Source: an uncultured Bacteroides sp. (GTDB lineage: Bacteria > Bacteroidota > Bacteroidia > Bacteroidales > Bacteroidaceae). From it: 44,395 bases of DNA. The notes beneath the pieces were generated by a model that had not been told where the DNA came from, did no database searches, and saw nothing but the letters and a program-made list of their open reading frames with translations. Location of the stretch: assembly GCA_900544075.1 (NCBI GenBank), contig UQTJ01000026.1, positions 1 to 44,395 on the forward strand, read 5' to 3'. Positions 15,628-24,899 of this stretch are shown in pieces; the first letter of the stretch is position 1; each line of letters opens with the position of its first letter. The translations under genes and the position numbers were made by a program.

Positions 15628-16770
15628 CTAAAACTTCAACCCCGTAAAATAGCGTGTTTTCTCATCTTTCATAATTTCCGGATGGAAGATTATAATCAAA
15701 TCTCTGAGCAGTGCTTCAGGATGGAAGGGTGTCTCTTCGTAGAAATTCACGTACGAGGTATTGCACCCAAAGATACGCTTATTTTTCCATGCGTCAAAAT
15801 TAGTGTATGGAGAGTAGTCTTTTTTAAGCTCAGAATATGTCTTATCCTGTTTCTGATTATACTTTATGAGCCAGAAGTCAGCTTTCTGGCCTTTGTCCAG
15901 AACTGTTTCGAACGACATTGGCACCGAGCCGCTTTCCGTTGTGTAGCTGAATATATAGTCTGCTCCGGCATCGTCAATAATTTTTGCTGTAGTGCTTTTC
16001 CCGCCCGGAACATACCATGCCGATGAGTATTTAAGTTCGGAAATCACCGTAGGCCGGTTTGTTACATCTTTGGCAATTTGTTTCAGCGAGAGATATTCAT
16101 TTTCTACACTCCTGAACAGTGAGTCGGCCTCTTGTTCTCTTCCTGTCAGAAGCCCGTAGAACTTCATCCATTCGGCTCTGCCAAGGGGGGATGTTTCCAT
16201 ATAGTCAGCACATTCTATAATCGGCACACCTATACTTTCTATTCTTCCGTACCCTCCGCTGTTCTCAAAAGGTGAGAGAAGAACGGCATCTGCATTGAGG
16301 TCGATAATCTTTTCTATGTCCGGACTCATGGACGAGCCGCAGTCGGTTATAACCCCCTTTTCATACATAGCCTTTATCTGTGGGTGTTTGATATACTGTA
16401 TGTCACACACACCGGCTATGGATTCTATACCTCCAATTTCGGCTATGAGTGAGTTGTGTACAGATGAGTAAACGATGGCATTTTCGAGAGGCGTGCGTAC
16501 TATAGTTCCTTCAGGCAGATTGCTGCTCTTGGCATTGTTCCTGTCTGTCAGTATATACGTGTGGAGTGTTTTCAGTGTATCCCACGGATTGCGCAATTCC
16601 ACTTTGGCGTAATTCTTGAATTTCAGTATTCTGATGTTTTCGGCATAACGGAATTCTACCGTATCTACCGGAGTTTCAGAATGCGAGGAAGTCCTGCTTC
16701 CTCCGCCGCATGCAGAGAGAAGCAGGACTAATGTTACTATATTGGCAGATAGTAAAAATGATTTCTTCAT
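15628..16770 (-). CDS. btuF: ABC substrate-binding lipoprotein (BtuF-like)
   Basis: 380 residues. The signal peptide ends in the lipobox LSAC with lipidated Cys21. A periplasmic-binding-protein fold of the BtuF/FecB class follows: SLIAEIGGIESIAGVCD, a DADAVLLSPF-like strand (LNADAVLLSPFENSGG) and the C-terminal KADFWLIKY region. Such a protein hands corrinoid to the permease encoded 73 bases downstream. In Bacteroidetes the binding protein is anchored to the outer face of the inner membrane by the lipid. An iron-siderophore binder cannot be excluded from sequence alone, but the riboswitch-controlled context favours B12. Confidence 0.88.
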   Translation of the reverse strand: MKKSFLLSANIVTLVLLLSACGGGSRTSSHSETPVDTVEFRYAENIRILKFKNYAKVELRNPWDTLKTLHTYILTDRNNAKSSNLPEGTIVRTPLENAIVYSSVHNSLIAEIGGIESIAGVCDIQYIKHPQIKAMYEKGVITDCGSSMSPDIEKIIDLNADAVLLSPFENSGGYGRIESIGVPIIECADYMETSPLGRAEWMKFYGLLTGREQEADSLFRSVENEYLSLKQIAKDVTNRPTVISELKYSSAWYVPGGKSTTAKIIDDAGADYIFSYTTESGSVPMSFETVLDKGQKADFWLIKYNQKQDKTYSELKKDYSPYTNFDAWKNKRIFGCNTSYVNFYEETPFHPEALLRDLIIIFHPEIMKDEKTRYFTGLKF

Positions 16771-16804
16771 TATAATAATGATGCAGATATTGGTTTTAAG
16801 ACTG

Positions 16805-17887
16805 TTATTCTGTCACAAAACGTATTCCTGTAGTGTATTGGCCGGCTTCAAACTGAGATTTCTTGTTCCCGTCCTTGTCGTATACATATACGTCGTTCAA
16901 TGCTCCGTATGGTTGGTTGATTATGTACACATCTTCTGTTTCAGGGTCAACAGCTATACCACCCGGATTTGGAATGTCGCTGAAATTTACGAACTCTGTT
17001 TCTTTTCTGGTCTTGATATCATAAACAAAGCATCTTGCTCTTTCCGGCAGATGATATTCAGAGTACAGGATATACATCTTGTCGCCCTTGTTGGCTATGT
17101 ATGTAGCATTGCAGAGTTCTTCAACCTGATATGTGTCGGGATTTATACGCTGCAAAGTTCCGTAGATATAGTCCTTTTCATCCAATCCTTCAGATCCGGC
17201 ATAGTTACCATTCGACACAATATACACAAAACCGTCGCTGCCCACAATGTTTTGTGTATTAGGGTTAAGTACAACTGTTATATCCTTGACTTTGGTCATA
17301 GTCTTTACATCTACTACCGCAACTGTATTTCCCACACCATATCCGGAGATATTTACAAATAACTTTCCTTTAGTGTATGACAATCCTTCCGGATAATCAC
17401 CTACTTTTACAGAAGATACAATTTCCTGCGACAGGGTATCAAGTTTGGAAACAGAACCATCGTATGCTGTAAAGAATACATATCCTTCGCCTGCTGTGGC
17501 AAATCTTGGTTGCAGAGGTTTATTGTCGGACGTTGTCAGTGGTATGCTTTTTATTATTTTTCCTTCCTTGTCCAGTATTTCTATCTTTGAAGAAGTTGAA
17601 CTTACTGCATATAGCTTCGAGCCGTAGACCCACAAGTCCTGAAGGTCACCTATTCCTTTGCCGTTACTTGCTGCATAAATATCGGATGACACTGTACCTT
17701 TATTTATATCGTACCACTGTATTGAACCGTCATTGGCACCCCAGTTGCCTGTGTTAATTATATACGCTCCTGTGGTGATTACAGGTTTTTCTGTTCCACC
17801 GTCAGTTCCCGGTTCATCATTATTACATGATGTCATTGCTGCAATAAGAGGCATGGCAGCTGCAAGATAAATGAATTTCAATTTCAT
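16805..17887 (-). CDS. btuG: BtuG-like surface corrinoid-binding beta-propeller lipoprotein (YncE/DUF5074-like)
   Basis: 360 residues. A lipoprotein signal ends in MTSC (Cys21) followed by NNDEPGTDGG, an acidic stretch of the kind that exports lipoproteins to the surface in Bacteroidetes. The rest is repeating beta-propeller blades of YncE type, e.g. YVFFTAYDGSVSKLD, PEGLSYTKGKLFVNISGYG, GFVYIVSNGNY, and GGIAVDPETEDVYIINQP. In Bacteroides thetaiotaomicron BtuG is a surface propeller that binds B12 very tightly and lids the BtuB receptor. Position immediately after btuB and under the riboswitch supports that role. Assignment rests on fold and context; binding residues were not checked. Confidence 0.88.
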   Translation of the reverse strand: MKLKFIYLAAAMPLIAAMTSCNNDEPGTDGGTEKPVITTGAYIINTGNWGANDGSIQWYDINKGTVSSDIYAASNGKGIGDLQDLWVYGSKLYAVSSTSSKIEILDKEGKIIKSIPLTTSDNKPLQPRFATAGEGYVFFTAYDGSVSKLDTLSQEIVSSVKVGDYPEGLSYTKGKLFVNISGYGVGNTVAVVDVKTMTKVKDITVVLNPNTQNIVGSDGFVYIVSNGNYAGSEGLDEKDYIYGTLQRINPDTYQVEELCNATYIANKGDKMYILYSEYHLPERARCFVYDIKTRKETEFVNFSDIPNPGGIAVDPETEDVYIINQPYGALNDVYVYDKDGNKKSQFEAGQYTTGIRFVTE

Positions 17888-17971
17888 AATGTTCAGTTTT
17901 TTGTTTGTTATTGTTTAATGATTAATATGTTTGCATCGCCTTTAATATCTATATCCATTGAGTTTTATAAG

Positions 17972-19984
17972 TTAGAGAATATAGCTTAGAGATACTTTAT
18001 AGTTTCTTCCCGGCATTGGGTAAAATCTTATCACCTCATAGTTCATTCCGCCGAGGTTCAGTGCATCCAGCTGAACCTTGAATTTGTGTTTCTTCCAGGA
18101 GAAAAATCTGTATGCCGATAAGCTATGATCAGAATAAGGCTTTATCCTGTATGACGGGAGGTTTTGCGCCAGAGTATACCTCTCAGAAGCAAAATTTACA
18201 TTATATGTAATATTCACCCATGGGTTCTCTATAGTGAGACTTCCTCCTCCTGAATGTTTTGGAGTGTACACTATCTGGTTTCTCCATGTCTTTGATTCAG
18301 GGTCGGTTATATCCTCTGCCTGGATGAAGTTATAATTAGCTGTGAGATAAAGGTTTATTTTGTCTGTCAGACTGTATTCCGACGATATGTTTATATCTGT
18401 GCCAATTGTTTCAACTTTACCTACATTCATCATTTTCCACACAAACATGGTTGGAACCGCAACAATCTTGTCGTTCACCTTATTATAATATACATCGGCT
18501 GAAAGACTAAGGAACCTGAGCCTCCTGTGAGAATCCGATTTACTGTATGTCACTCCTAAGTTTCCCTGTCGTGTGGTTTCCGGACGCAGATTGGTATTTC
18601 CTATCAGGAGATAATACAGGTCGTTGAATGTAGGGGTTCTGAATATATCCTTATAAGAGGCTCTAATCCTCAGTCCGTGCAAGCGCAGAGGTTTCCATGA
18701 TACACTGACAGCAGGAGACAGACGCTTTCTGTCGTCTGCAGCTTTTCCTATCTTCACATTCTCTGTTATGTATGTGTTGAGCAATGAAGCCGAAGCAGAG
18801 AAGTTAGTACGTTCATATCTGGCCGCTAAAACACTGAGTACAGTAAATCTTTCGGGAAACTGGCAATCTCTCAGGTTAGTGTACAGATAATTATATGCAA
18901 AATCCTGTGCAAATGAGAAAGAAAGATTTTTTATCGGACTGCCCATTACGGTGGCTGACAGATAGGTCTCTGTCTGTCTGTATCGGTCGTCAGTTATTCC
19001 GGATGACTTGTCGTTATAGTCTCTGTTCCAACTGTAGTTGAATTTTCCAAGTACCTGCATTTTCAACCGTTTATTCCATCTGTTTTCGTAACGCACTTGT
19101 CCGAAATAGTTTCTGTCGTACAGTCTTTCAGCGGAATAAGGATTGTCGTAAACCACACTTCCCGGCAGTCCTCTTTCAGAGTCAAATAGGTATGCTTTTA
19201 CTTGTAGGTCTTGTTTGGAGGTAATGGATGAGTACAGATTTGCTTCTGCTCTGTAAGAACGTATGTCGCTGTTGTTTCTTTTTGCATCAATCAGTTGGTT
19301 ACCGTTCCTTAATTTAAATCTGTAGTTACCGTCGGCTTGGAGATAATCTCCATAAAATGAAAGACCCGTTTTATCAGTTATTTTATGGCTATACATTACA
19401 GAAGGATTAACCAAACCGAATGAGCCGGTCTTGAAGTTAGCGTTAAGACTGTATTTCCCTTTTTCCATGTCAGGCGTTATAGTCTTTATGCTTAGAACAC
19501 CAGCCGAAGCAAATGCCTTCGCACTCTGGTATATATCATCCGTCTGACCTATAGTCAGAGAAAGTTCGGAAACATTGCCCAGAGAGTATCTTGAAATATC
19601 TACCTGCCCTGACTGGCAGTCGCTTATGCTTACTCCATCGTATATAACTCCTGTATGCTGCGCTCCCATACTTCTTATGGAAACAGTTTTCAGTCCTCCT
19701 ATACCTCCGTAGTCTTTTACATTAACTCCCGAAAAGTGTCTTACTGCTTCGGCTACATCATACACTCCCATACGCTCCAGTTCTGATTTTTTCAATATCT
19801 GAAGCGGTGACGTTGCCATTAAAGCAGATGGAGTCTTTCTCGCACTGATAGTTACGTCCGGAATTTGGTGTATCCTACCGGTGATGCTGTCTGTGTTATG
19901 CTCCTGTGCCATAGATACCATTATCGGACACAAAAACAGTACAGTTACAGCGCACCTGTGGACAAAATAATTCAGTTTGCCCAT
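17972..19984 (-). CDS. btuB: TonB-dependent outer-membrane receptor for cobalamin (BtuB-like)
   Basis: 670 residues. Signal peptide 1-26 (cleavage after MVSMAQ), then directly a plug domain (DVTISARKTPSAL, SELERMGVYDVAEAVRHFSGV, GAQHTGVIYDGV) and a 22-strand barrel ending in the aromatic/hydrophobic strand VSLSYIL. There is no carboxypeptidase-like N-terminal domain as in SusC proteins, which fits the BtuB class. It is the first gene after the cobalamin riboswitch and is followed by btuG, btuF, btuC and btuD, so corrinoid is the expected ligand. Energy would come from TonB-ExbBD encoded elsewhere. Confidence 0.93.
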   Translation of the reverse strand: MGKLNYFVHRCAVTVLFLCPIMVSMAQEHNTDSITGRIHQIPDVTISARKTPSALMATSPLQILKKSELERMGVYDVAEAVRHFSGVNVKDYGGIGGLKTVSIRSMGAQHTGVIYDGVSISDCQSGQVDISRYSLGNVSELSLTIGQTDDIYQSAKAFASAGVLSIKTITPDMEKGKYSLNANFKTGSFGLVNPSVMYSHKITDKTGLSFYGDYLQADGNYRFKLRNGNQLIDAKRNNSDIRSYRAEANLYSSITSKQDLQVKAYLFDSERGLPGSVVYDNPYSAERLYDRNYFGQVRYENRWNKRLKMQVLGKFNYSWNRDYNDKSSGITDDRYRQTETYLSATVMGSPIKNLSFSFAQDFAYNYLYTNLRDCQFPERFTVLSVLAARYERTNFSASASLLNTYITENVKIGKAADDRKRLSPAVSVSWKPLRLHGLRIRASYKDIFRTPTFNDLYYLLIGNTNLRPETTRQGNLGVTYSKSDSHRRLRFLSLSADVYYNKVNDKIVAVPTMFVWKMMNVGKVETIGTDINISSEYSLTDKINLYLTANYNFIQAEDITDPESKTWRNQIVYTPKHSGGGSLTIENPWVNITYNVNFASERYTLAQNLPSYRIKPYSDHSLSAYRFFSWKKHKFKVQLDALNLGGMNYEVIRFYPMPGRNYKVSLSYIL

Positions 19985-20063
19985 TTCTTACTCAATAAGT
20001 GTATTACAAAAATTACATGTATCCGTCAGCATTCTTTCCTCGAGAATGTACGGCATGATTTAT

Positions 20064-20252
20064 CGTTTTGCAGGTCTTCTGACTTACTCCGGATGGCTTT
20101 ACCTTCCCGTCATGGCATTAACCGCAGACAGTGGTAAGAAGAGATAATCAAGCAATCCTCTTTATGGAGATTACAGCAGCGGGACTGTCCGGGATTTTCA
20201 CCCGATTCCCTTTTCATCCTCAGCCTGTGAATAGGCCTATCGGAACAAAACG
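20064..20252 (-). ncRNA. Cobalamin (B12) riboswitch
   Basis: Read on the minus strand, P1 is a perfect 7-bp helix (CGTTTTG, plus coordinates 20246-20252, with CAAAACG, 20064-20070). The core contains GGGAATCGGGTGAAAATCCC, GGACAGTCCCGCTGCTGTAA and CCACTG, and the 3' B12 box GTCAGAAGACCTGC (20070-20083). All are hallmarks of the AdoCbl/cobalamin class. It lies about 80 bases upstream of btuB. No strong terminator is seen between it and the start, so control is probably at translation initiation (inference). Confidence 0.95.
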
Positions 20253-20353
20253 TTACAAATGTACGGAAAAAAATGAAAAACCGGAAAATATTTAATGTAT
20301 TTTCAGTTTTAAACAGGCTCTAAGCAGAGATAACGAGTTTTATACTACAGACA

Positions 20354-20361
20354 CAAATATA
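20354..20361 (-). promoter_or_regulatory. -7 box of the riboswitch-btuB promoter
   Basis: TATATTTG on the minus strand, a perfect TAnnTTTG, about 100 bases upstream of the riboswitch P1 and just after the cbiB stop. A weak CTTG (20379-20382) is at 17 bases as a possible -33 box. This would separate btuB expression from the biosynthetic operon to the right. Confidence 0.45.
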
Positions 20362-20398
20362 ACCAAAGAGAAGAAATTCAAGTATTTTTCGCTTATGA

Positions 20399-21355
20399 TT
20401 ATCTTAAAGGAAGATATCCGCACGACATATATACTGCAGCCACCATAATTATTATCATAAGCAGTTCGGCATACCTGTTTATACGGATAGCCACGTCTGC
20501 ATCCCTACGCTCGAAAGTACGCTCGTTGCTACCGATGAAAGGTTTATAAACAAGCTCTCCGAAATAATTGTGAGGTCCTCCGAAACGGCAATCCAGAATA
20601 CCTGCAAGTGCAGCCTCAGGATATCCCGAGTTAGGGCTGGCATGTTCGCTACCGTAACGGAGTACAAACTTCAGCAACGATGGATGTCCGGAAACTGCCA
20701 CCATCAACAATGCAGTAAGACGTGCCGGTATATAATTAGCCGCATCATCAAGCTTTGCTGCACAGAAGCCGAACAGTCTGTAACGCTCATTCTTATAGCC
20801 TATCATTGAATCCAGTGTATTAATCATCTTGTATGTCAACATTCCGGGTACTCCCAAAAGCAGATACCAGAACAGTGGAGCTATCACCCCGTCACTCAGA
20901 TTCTCAGCCAAAGTTTCCAGCGCCGCCGCACGTACTTCCTGACCGTCAAGCTCCTTTGTATCCCTGCCCACAATGCGCGAAACCTGCAAGCGCCCTTTCT
21001 CCAACGACACTTCCATTGCATCAAACACCATCCTTACCTCATCTACCAGCGTCTTTCCTGCCAGGCAGAAGAATACTGCTATAGCTGATATGATACATCC
21101 TAACCAACTGCTATATGCAAAGGCATATTTCATTACGAAATAAGACACGAGGAAAACTCCGGCAACCAACAACAATACAGATATCGCCCCCTTGAAACGA
21201 CGGTTGCCGCCACGATTCCAGTTATGTTCAAAGAAACGTATCATCCTGCCGAAACCAACCACCGGATGAGGCAACCACATCGGGTCACCCAACAGTTTGT
21301 CCAAAACCACCCCTGCCAGTAAAGACAATATGACACACAACGATTGTAATTCCAT
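20399..21355 (-). CDS. cbiB: Adenosylcobinamide-phosphate synthase
   Basis: 318 residues, membrane protein with hydrophobic segments at about 5-20, 58-80, 84-100, 163-180 and 294-312. Signature LLGDPMWLPHPVVGFGRMI is near the N-terminus, and the core has AETLAENLSDGVIAPLFWY-type and MINTLDSMIGYKN stretches with KLDDAANYIPARLTA. It joins adenosylcobyric acid to aminopropanol (phosphate). The gene follows cbiP by 36 bases and is the last of the four-gene cobalamin operon. Also called cobD in other systems. Confidence 0.95.
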   Translation of the reverse strand: MELQSLCVILSLLAGVVLDKLLGDPMWLPHPVVGFGRMIRFFEHNWNRGGNRRFKGAISVLLLVAGVFLVSYFVMKYAFAYSSWLGCIISAIAVFFCLAGKTLVDEVRMVFDAMEVSLEKGRLQVSRIVGRDTKELDGQEVRAAALETLAENLSDGVIAPLFWYLLLGVPGMLTYKMINTLDSMIGYKNERYRLFGFCAAKLDDAANYIPARLTALLMVAVSGHPSLLKFVLRYGSEHASPNSGYPEAALAGILDCRFGGPHNYFGELVYKPFIGSNERTFERRDADVAIRINRYAELLMIIIMVAAVYMSCGYLPLR

Positions 21356-21391
21356 TACTTACACCATTAATCAGTTCATCATTCAACCCAC

Positions 21392-22891
21392 TCAATCATT
21401 TCCGCCAAGGATTTCATACAGCAAAGGCATATTCAAATGAGAACGCACATGAGCAGCCAACCTGTCATACTGTTCCTCCTTGAAAGTACGATAATCGGAA
21501 ATATTTCCCTTGCCAACCTTCACATAAGGAGCCAGCAATAAATCCACTACAGCCTCATTGTCTAAAATACCATGCATATAAGTACCAAAACACTTGTTGC
21601 CCACTCTCCATCCCTCTGTAGTTCCATCCTGCAGATAATTCAAAGGAACAGCATCGCTGTCAGCAGTGATATCACTTTGCCCCATATGAATCTCATATCC
21701 CTTGCAGATACCTCCGTCAGTATTCAAGAATCTGAATTCAGTCTGACGTGTAACCTTATCGGACTGCATTACAGTTGAAACAGGCAGCAGACCAAGTCCC
21801 GGCAATCGGTTTATTCCTCCTTCCACTCCGTCAGGGTCTTCTACCGACAGGCCCATCATCTGATAACCTCCACATATTCCAATGACTGTAGCACCGTTTC
21901 GTGCAGCCCTGACAACAGCCTCGGCAACTCCATTACGGCGAAGCTCCAGCAAATCATCAAGAGTGCTTTTCGTTCCCGGCATGATTACTATATCAGCCTT
22001 GCTTATCTCTTCGGTATTGTTTGTATAATAGAGATTCACACGTTCGTCACGTTCCAGACGGTTGAAGTCAGTGAAATTCGATAAATGACGCAACAGCACA
22101 ACTGCGATATTGACCTTTCCGCTTACAGCCGAACGCTGTTTCTGCTGCAGTTCGAGAGAATCCTCCTCTTCTATATAGATATCCTTATAATACGGAATCA
22201 CCCCAAGCACAGGCACACTACATGTCTCCTCCATCAGTTTCACACCTGATTCAAACAGACGCAAATCACCACGGAACTTATTTACTATTATCCCCTTAAT
22301 GCGCTTGCGATCCTCCGGCAACTGCAGTGCAATAGAACCGTATGCACTGGCGAACACACCCCCACGGTCGATATCCGCTACAAGAATGACATCCGCATCG
22401 GCATATCTCGCCATCGGCATGTTTACAAGGTCAGTATCTCTGAGATTTATTTCGGAGATACTTCCTGCACCCTCCATCACTATAGGATTATAACGTGCTG
22501 CCAGCCTGTCGAAAGCTGCGCACACCTCACGACGCAATTCTTCTCTTCCTTCTTTGCGGAAATATTCGTATGCACTGCGGTTACCTATAGGCTTACCGTT
22601 CAGAACCACCTGCGATGTATGGTCCGAACTCGGTTTCAGCAAAAGAGGATTCATATCCGTATGACACGGTACACATGCAGCCTCAGCCTGTACCGCCTGT
22701 GCCCTTCCTATCTCCAAACCTTCAGGAGTGGCATACGAGTTGAGAGCCATATTCTGCGCCTTGAAAGGAGCCGGATGACAACCGTCCTGCAGGAAGATTC
22801 TGCACAGAGCCGTAGCCAATATACTTTTGCCCACATCACTGCCCGTACCGGCAAGCATCAAAGGGTGTAATCGTTGAATATTCTTAGTCAT
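21392..22891 (-). CDS. cobQ: Cobyric acid synthase (adenosylcobyrinate amidotransferase)
   Basis: 499 residues. N-terminal P-loop-like ATPase (LAGTGSDVGKS, 15-25; FKAQNMALNS; MEGAGSISEINL) and a C-terminal class I glutamine amidotransferase-like domain with IGICGGYQMMGL and the His region YEIHMGQ and GTYMHGIL. It amidates four side chains (b, d, e, g) of adenosylcobyrinic acid a,c-diamide using glutamine and ATP. It starts 14 bases after the adenosyltransferase gene. CbiP is the name in the anaerobic-pathway nomenclature. Confidence 0.96.
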   Translation of the reverse strand: MTKNIQRLHPLMLAGTGSDVGKSILATALCRIFLQDGCHPAPFKAQNMALNSYATPEGLEIGRAQAVQAEAACVPCHTDMNPLLLKPSSDHTSQVVLNGKPIGNRSAYEYFRKEGREELRREVCAAFDRLAARYNPIVMEGAGSISEINLRDTDLVNMPMARYADADVILVADIDRGGVFASAYGSIALQLPEDRKRIKGIIVNKFRGDLRLFESGVKLMEETCSVPVLGVIPYYKDIYIEEEDSLELQQKQRSAVSGKVNIAVVLLRHLSNFTDFNRLERDERVNLYYTNNTEEISKADIVIMPGTKSTLDDLLELRRNGVAEAVVRAARNGATVIGICGGYQMMGLSVEDPDGVEGGINRLPGLGLLPVSTVMQSDKVTRQTEFRFLNTDGGICKGYEIHMGQSDITADSDAVPLNYLQDGTTEGWRVGNKCFGTYMHGILDNEAVVDLLLAPYVKVGKGNISDYRTFKEEQYDRLAAHVRSHLNMPLLYEILGGND

Positions 22892-22905
22892 TGATGTAAT
22901 GTTTT

Positions 22906-23493
22906 TTACTGCTGATTATCGTTCCTTTTCTTTCTTTTGTAAGAAAATTTCATCCATTTCTCTTCCGGCCATTGTTGCCTTTGCATTTCAAACCTGGCCA
23001 TAACAAAAAGCAAATCCGACAATCTGTTTATAAACCGGAGTATCTCTCCCGGCACCTCGTCAGTACGGTTGAGAGTCCACAGTCTTCGTTCAGCCCTGCG
23101 TGCCACTGCCCTTGCATTCTGCAACTGTGCGGCAAGCGGTGTTCCTCCCGGTAGAATGAAATAACCGTTGTCTTCAAGCTGCGACATCATCACGTCCATC
23201 CAGTCCTCACAGAACTTGTCCAAATCCTGAGGCAGTTCATTCGGATTACTCTCCCTGATGGCAGAAGGAGTGGCCACATGACTCATCACTATCATCATGC
23301 TGTGCTGTATGAAATAAAGCTTTTCCTGCCATTCATCCGTTTCAGGCAGCATGCTCCTTATGATACCCAACAAAGTATTAAGCTCGTCAAGGCAACCGTT
23401 AGCCTCTATACGGATATCATCCTTAGGTACACGTTCTCCACCGTGAATACCTGTCATTCCTTCATCACCCGTACGTGTATATATTTTTCTCAT
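22906..23493 (-). CDS. Corrinoid adenosyltransferase, PduO type
   Basis: 195 residues. The ATP-binding N-terminus RKIYTRTGDEGMTGIHGGERV and the RIEANGCLDELNTLLG stretch are typical of the PduO/CobO2 family, as is the C-terminal RNARAVARRAERRLWTL. It transfers the adenosyl group of ATP to Co(I) of cobyrinic acid a,c-diamide or another corrinoid. Its place between cbiA and cobQ is the biochemical place of adenosylation in the pathway. Unrelated by fold to BtuR/CobA. Confidence 0.95.
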   Translation of the reverse strand: MRKIYTRTGDEGMTGIHGGERVPKDDIRIEANGCLDELNTLLGIIRSMLPETDEWQEKLYFIQHSMMIVMSHVATPSAIRESNPNELPQDLDKFCEDWMDVMMSQLEDNGYFILPGGTPLAAQLQNARAVARRAERRLWTLNRTDEVPGEILRFINRLSDLLFVMARFEMQRQQWPEEKWMKFSYKRKKRNDNQQ

Positions 23494-23506
23494 ATTCTTG
23501 TCATTA

Positions 23507-24823
23507 TCAATCCCACAATTTAAAGAAATCGTTCTCGCCCCAGTACCAGTGCGTATATCCTGCTATAACATTCTTATAGCGGTACAGAGGAGTATCTACA
23601 GCCGCACCCTTGGCATTAAACTGACACACTTCGGAAGGCAACAAGTCCGGCTGAACGACCGACGAATAATGAAACTCATGCCCTTTAAGCTGCATTCCGC
23701 GATACTGCGCCGTACGATACCCTAAATGAAGACGCATCTTCTCAAGAGTACACTCCAAAGGCAATACCCCTGTCATAGGATAAGAATCACCCTCGCGTGT
23801 AACCATCTTCCTACAGAGATACATCATACCTCCGCACTCGGCAAACAAACGTCCGCCATTTTCGGCAAACTCCCTTAACTGTTCTCCCAACCTTACATTC
23901 GCACTCAGTTCTCCGACAAAGAACTCAGGATAGCCTCCTGGCAAATATACATAATCCGCCTGTGGCAGTTCGTCACCGGCCAACGGACTGAAAGTAACCA
24001 CATCAGCCTGACGCGAAAGAACATCAAGATTTTCCTTATAGATAAAGTTAAATGCAGCATCCTGCGCCACAGCTATTCTTCTCCGATTAAATCCATTTGC
24101 AGACCTGACAGAAGCCTTAGAGCCTTCCTTTACTTCAAGCGGACGTGAAGTAATCTCCAGCAAGCGATCCACATCCACATACTGTTCTATAATATCAGCC
24201 ACCCTGTCCGACAGAGCGTCTATCTCATTTTCCTTGCCGATTGTCAGTCCGAGATGTCTGGAAGGCACTTCAATGTCGGAAACCTTAGGCAGATATCCCA
24301 AATCAGCTACACCGACATCAGCACATGCCTCTTTCAGATACGAATAATGCGAAGCAGACCCCACCTGATTGAACACCACTCCCGCCACATTCACTTCAGG
24401 CATGAAATTTTTCAGTCCATACAATATGGCAGCCACAGTGTAAGCAGAAGAACGTGCATTAAGAATGACTACTACAGGCAGATTAAGCATTGCGGCAATC
24501 TCCGCGCTACTACCCTTCATCCTGTCATAGCCGTCGAACAGTCCCATTACACCTTCCACCACACAGGCCGATGCATCCTTTGCATAATGCGAATACACCT
24601 CACGCACATGAGTGTCCGAAGCCATCCATGTATCTAAGTTCACCGATTCCATTCCGGCCGCTATGGCATGAAACTTACCGTCGATATAATCCGGTCCGCA
24701 CTTGAACGGCTGCACCCGTATTCCTCTCCTTTTCAGCACGCACAGCAGCCCCATCGTGAAAGTAGTCTTGCCGCTACCGGACGCAGCAGCTCCAATCAAA
24801 AACTGAGGTTTTACTACAGACAT
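23507..24823 (-). CDS. cbiA: Cobyrinate a,c-diamide synthase
   Basis: 438 residues. The N-terminal dethiobiotin synthetase-like P-loop GAAASGSGKTTFTMG (12-26), then VEGVMGLFDGYD, and a C-terminal class I glutamine amidotransferase-like domain with LFAECGGMMYLCR carrying the nucleophilic Cys. C-terminal GHEFHYS and GYTHWYWGEN supply the conserved His residues. It amidates the a and c carboxylates of cobyrinate (or hydrogenobyrinate in aerobic systems). It is the first gene of the operon, with a promoter-like site 25-55 bases upstream. Confidence 0.95.
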   Translation of the reverse strand: MSVVKPQFLIGAAASGSGKTTFTMGLLCVLKRRGIRVQPFKCGPDYIDGKFHAIAAGMESVNLDTWMASDTHVREVYSHYAKDASACVVEGVMGLFDGYDRMKGSSAEIAAMLNLPVVVILNARSSAYTVAAILYGLKNFMPEVNVAGVVFNQVGSASHYSYLKEACADVGVADLGYLPKVSDIEVPSRHLGLTIGKENEIDALSDRVADIIEQYVDVDRLLEITSRPLEVKEGSKASVRSANGFNRRRIAVAQDAAFNFIYKENLDVLSRQADVVTFSPLAGDELPQADYVYLPGGYPEFFVGELSANVRLGEQLREFAENGGRLFAECGGMMYLCRKMVTREGDSYPMTGVLPLECTLEKMRLHLGYRTAQYRGMQLKGHEFHYSSVVQPDLLPSEVCQFNAKGAAVDTPLYRYKNVIAGYTHWYWGENDFFKLWD

Positions 24824-24851
24824 AAATCTCCTAATTAATTATTTTCAGTCG

Positions 24852-24883
24852 CAAAAGTAAAATAAAAAGTAACAATTAATAAA
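24852..24883 (-). promoter_or_regulatory. Promoter of the cobalamin biosynthesis operon
   Basis: TTTA (24880-24883), 20 bases, TACTTTTG (24852-24859) on the minus strand. It predicts a leader of only about 25 bases before cbiA, too short for a cobalamin riboswitch. Confidence 0.5.
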
Positions 24884-24899
24884 TCCAGATAAATTCCAA

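Noticed and set aside
24824..24899. Second cobalamin riboswitch before cbiA
   Set aside because: The gap to the upstream gene is 76 bases and contains no B12 box or conserved core.
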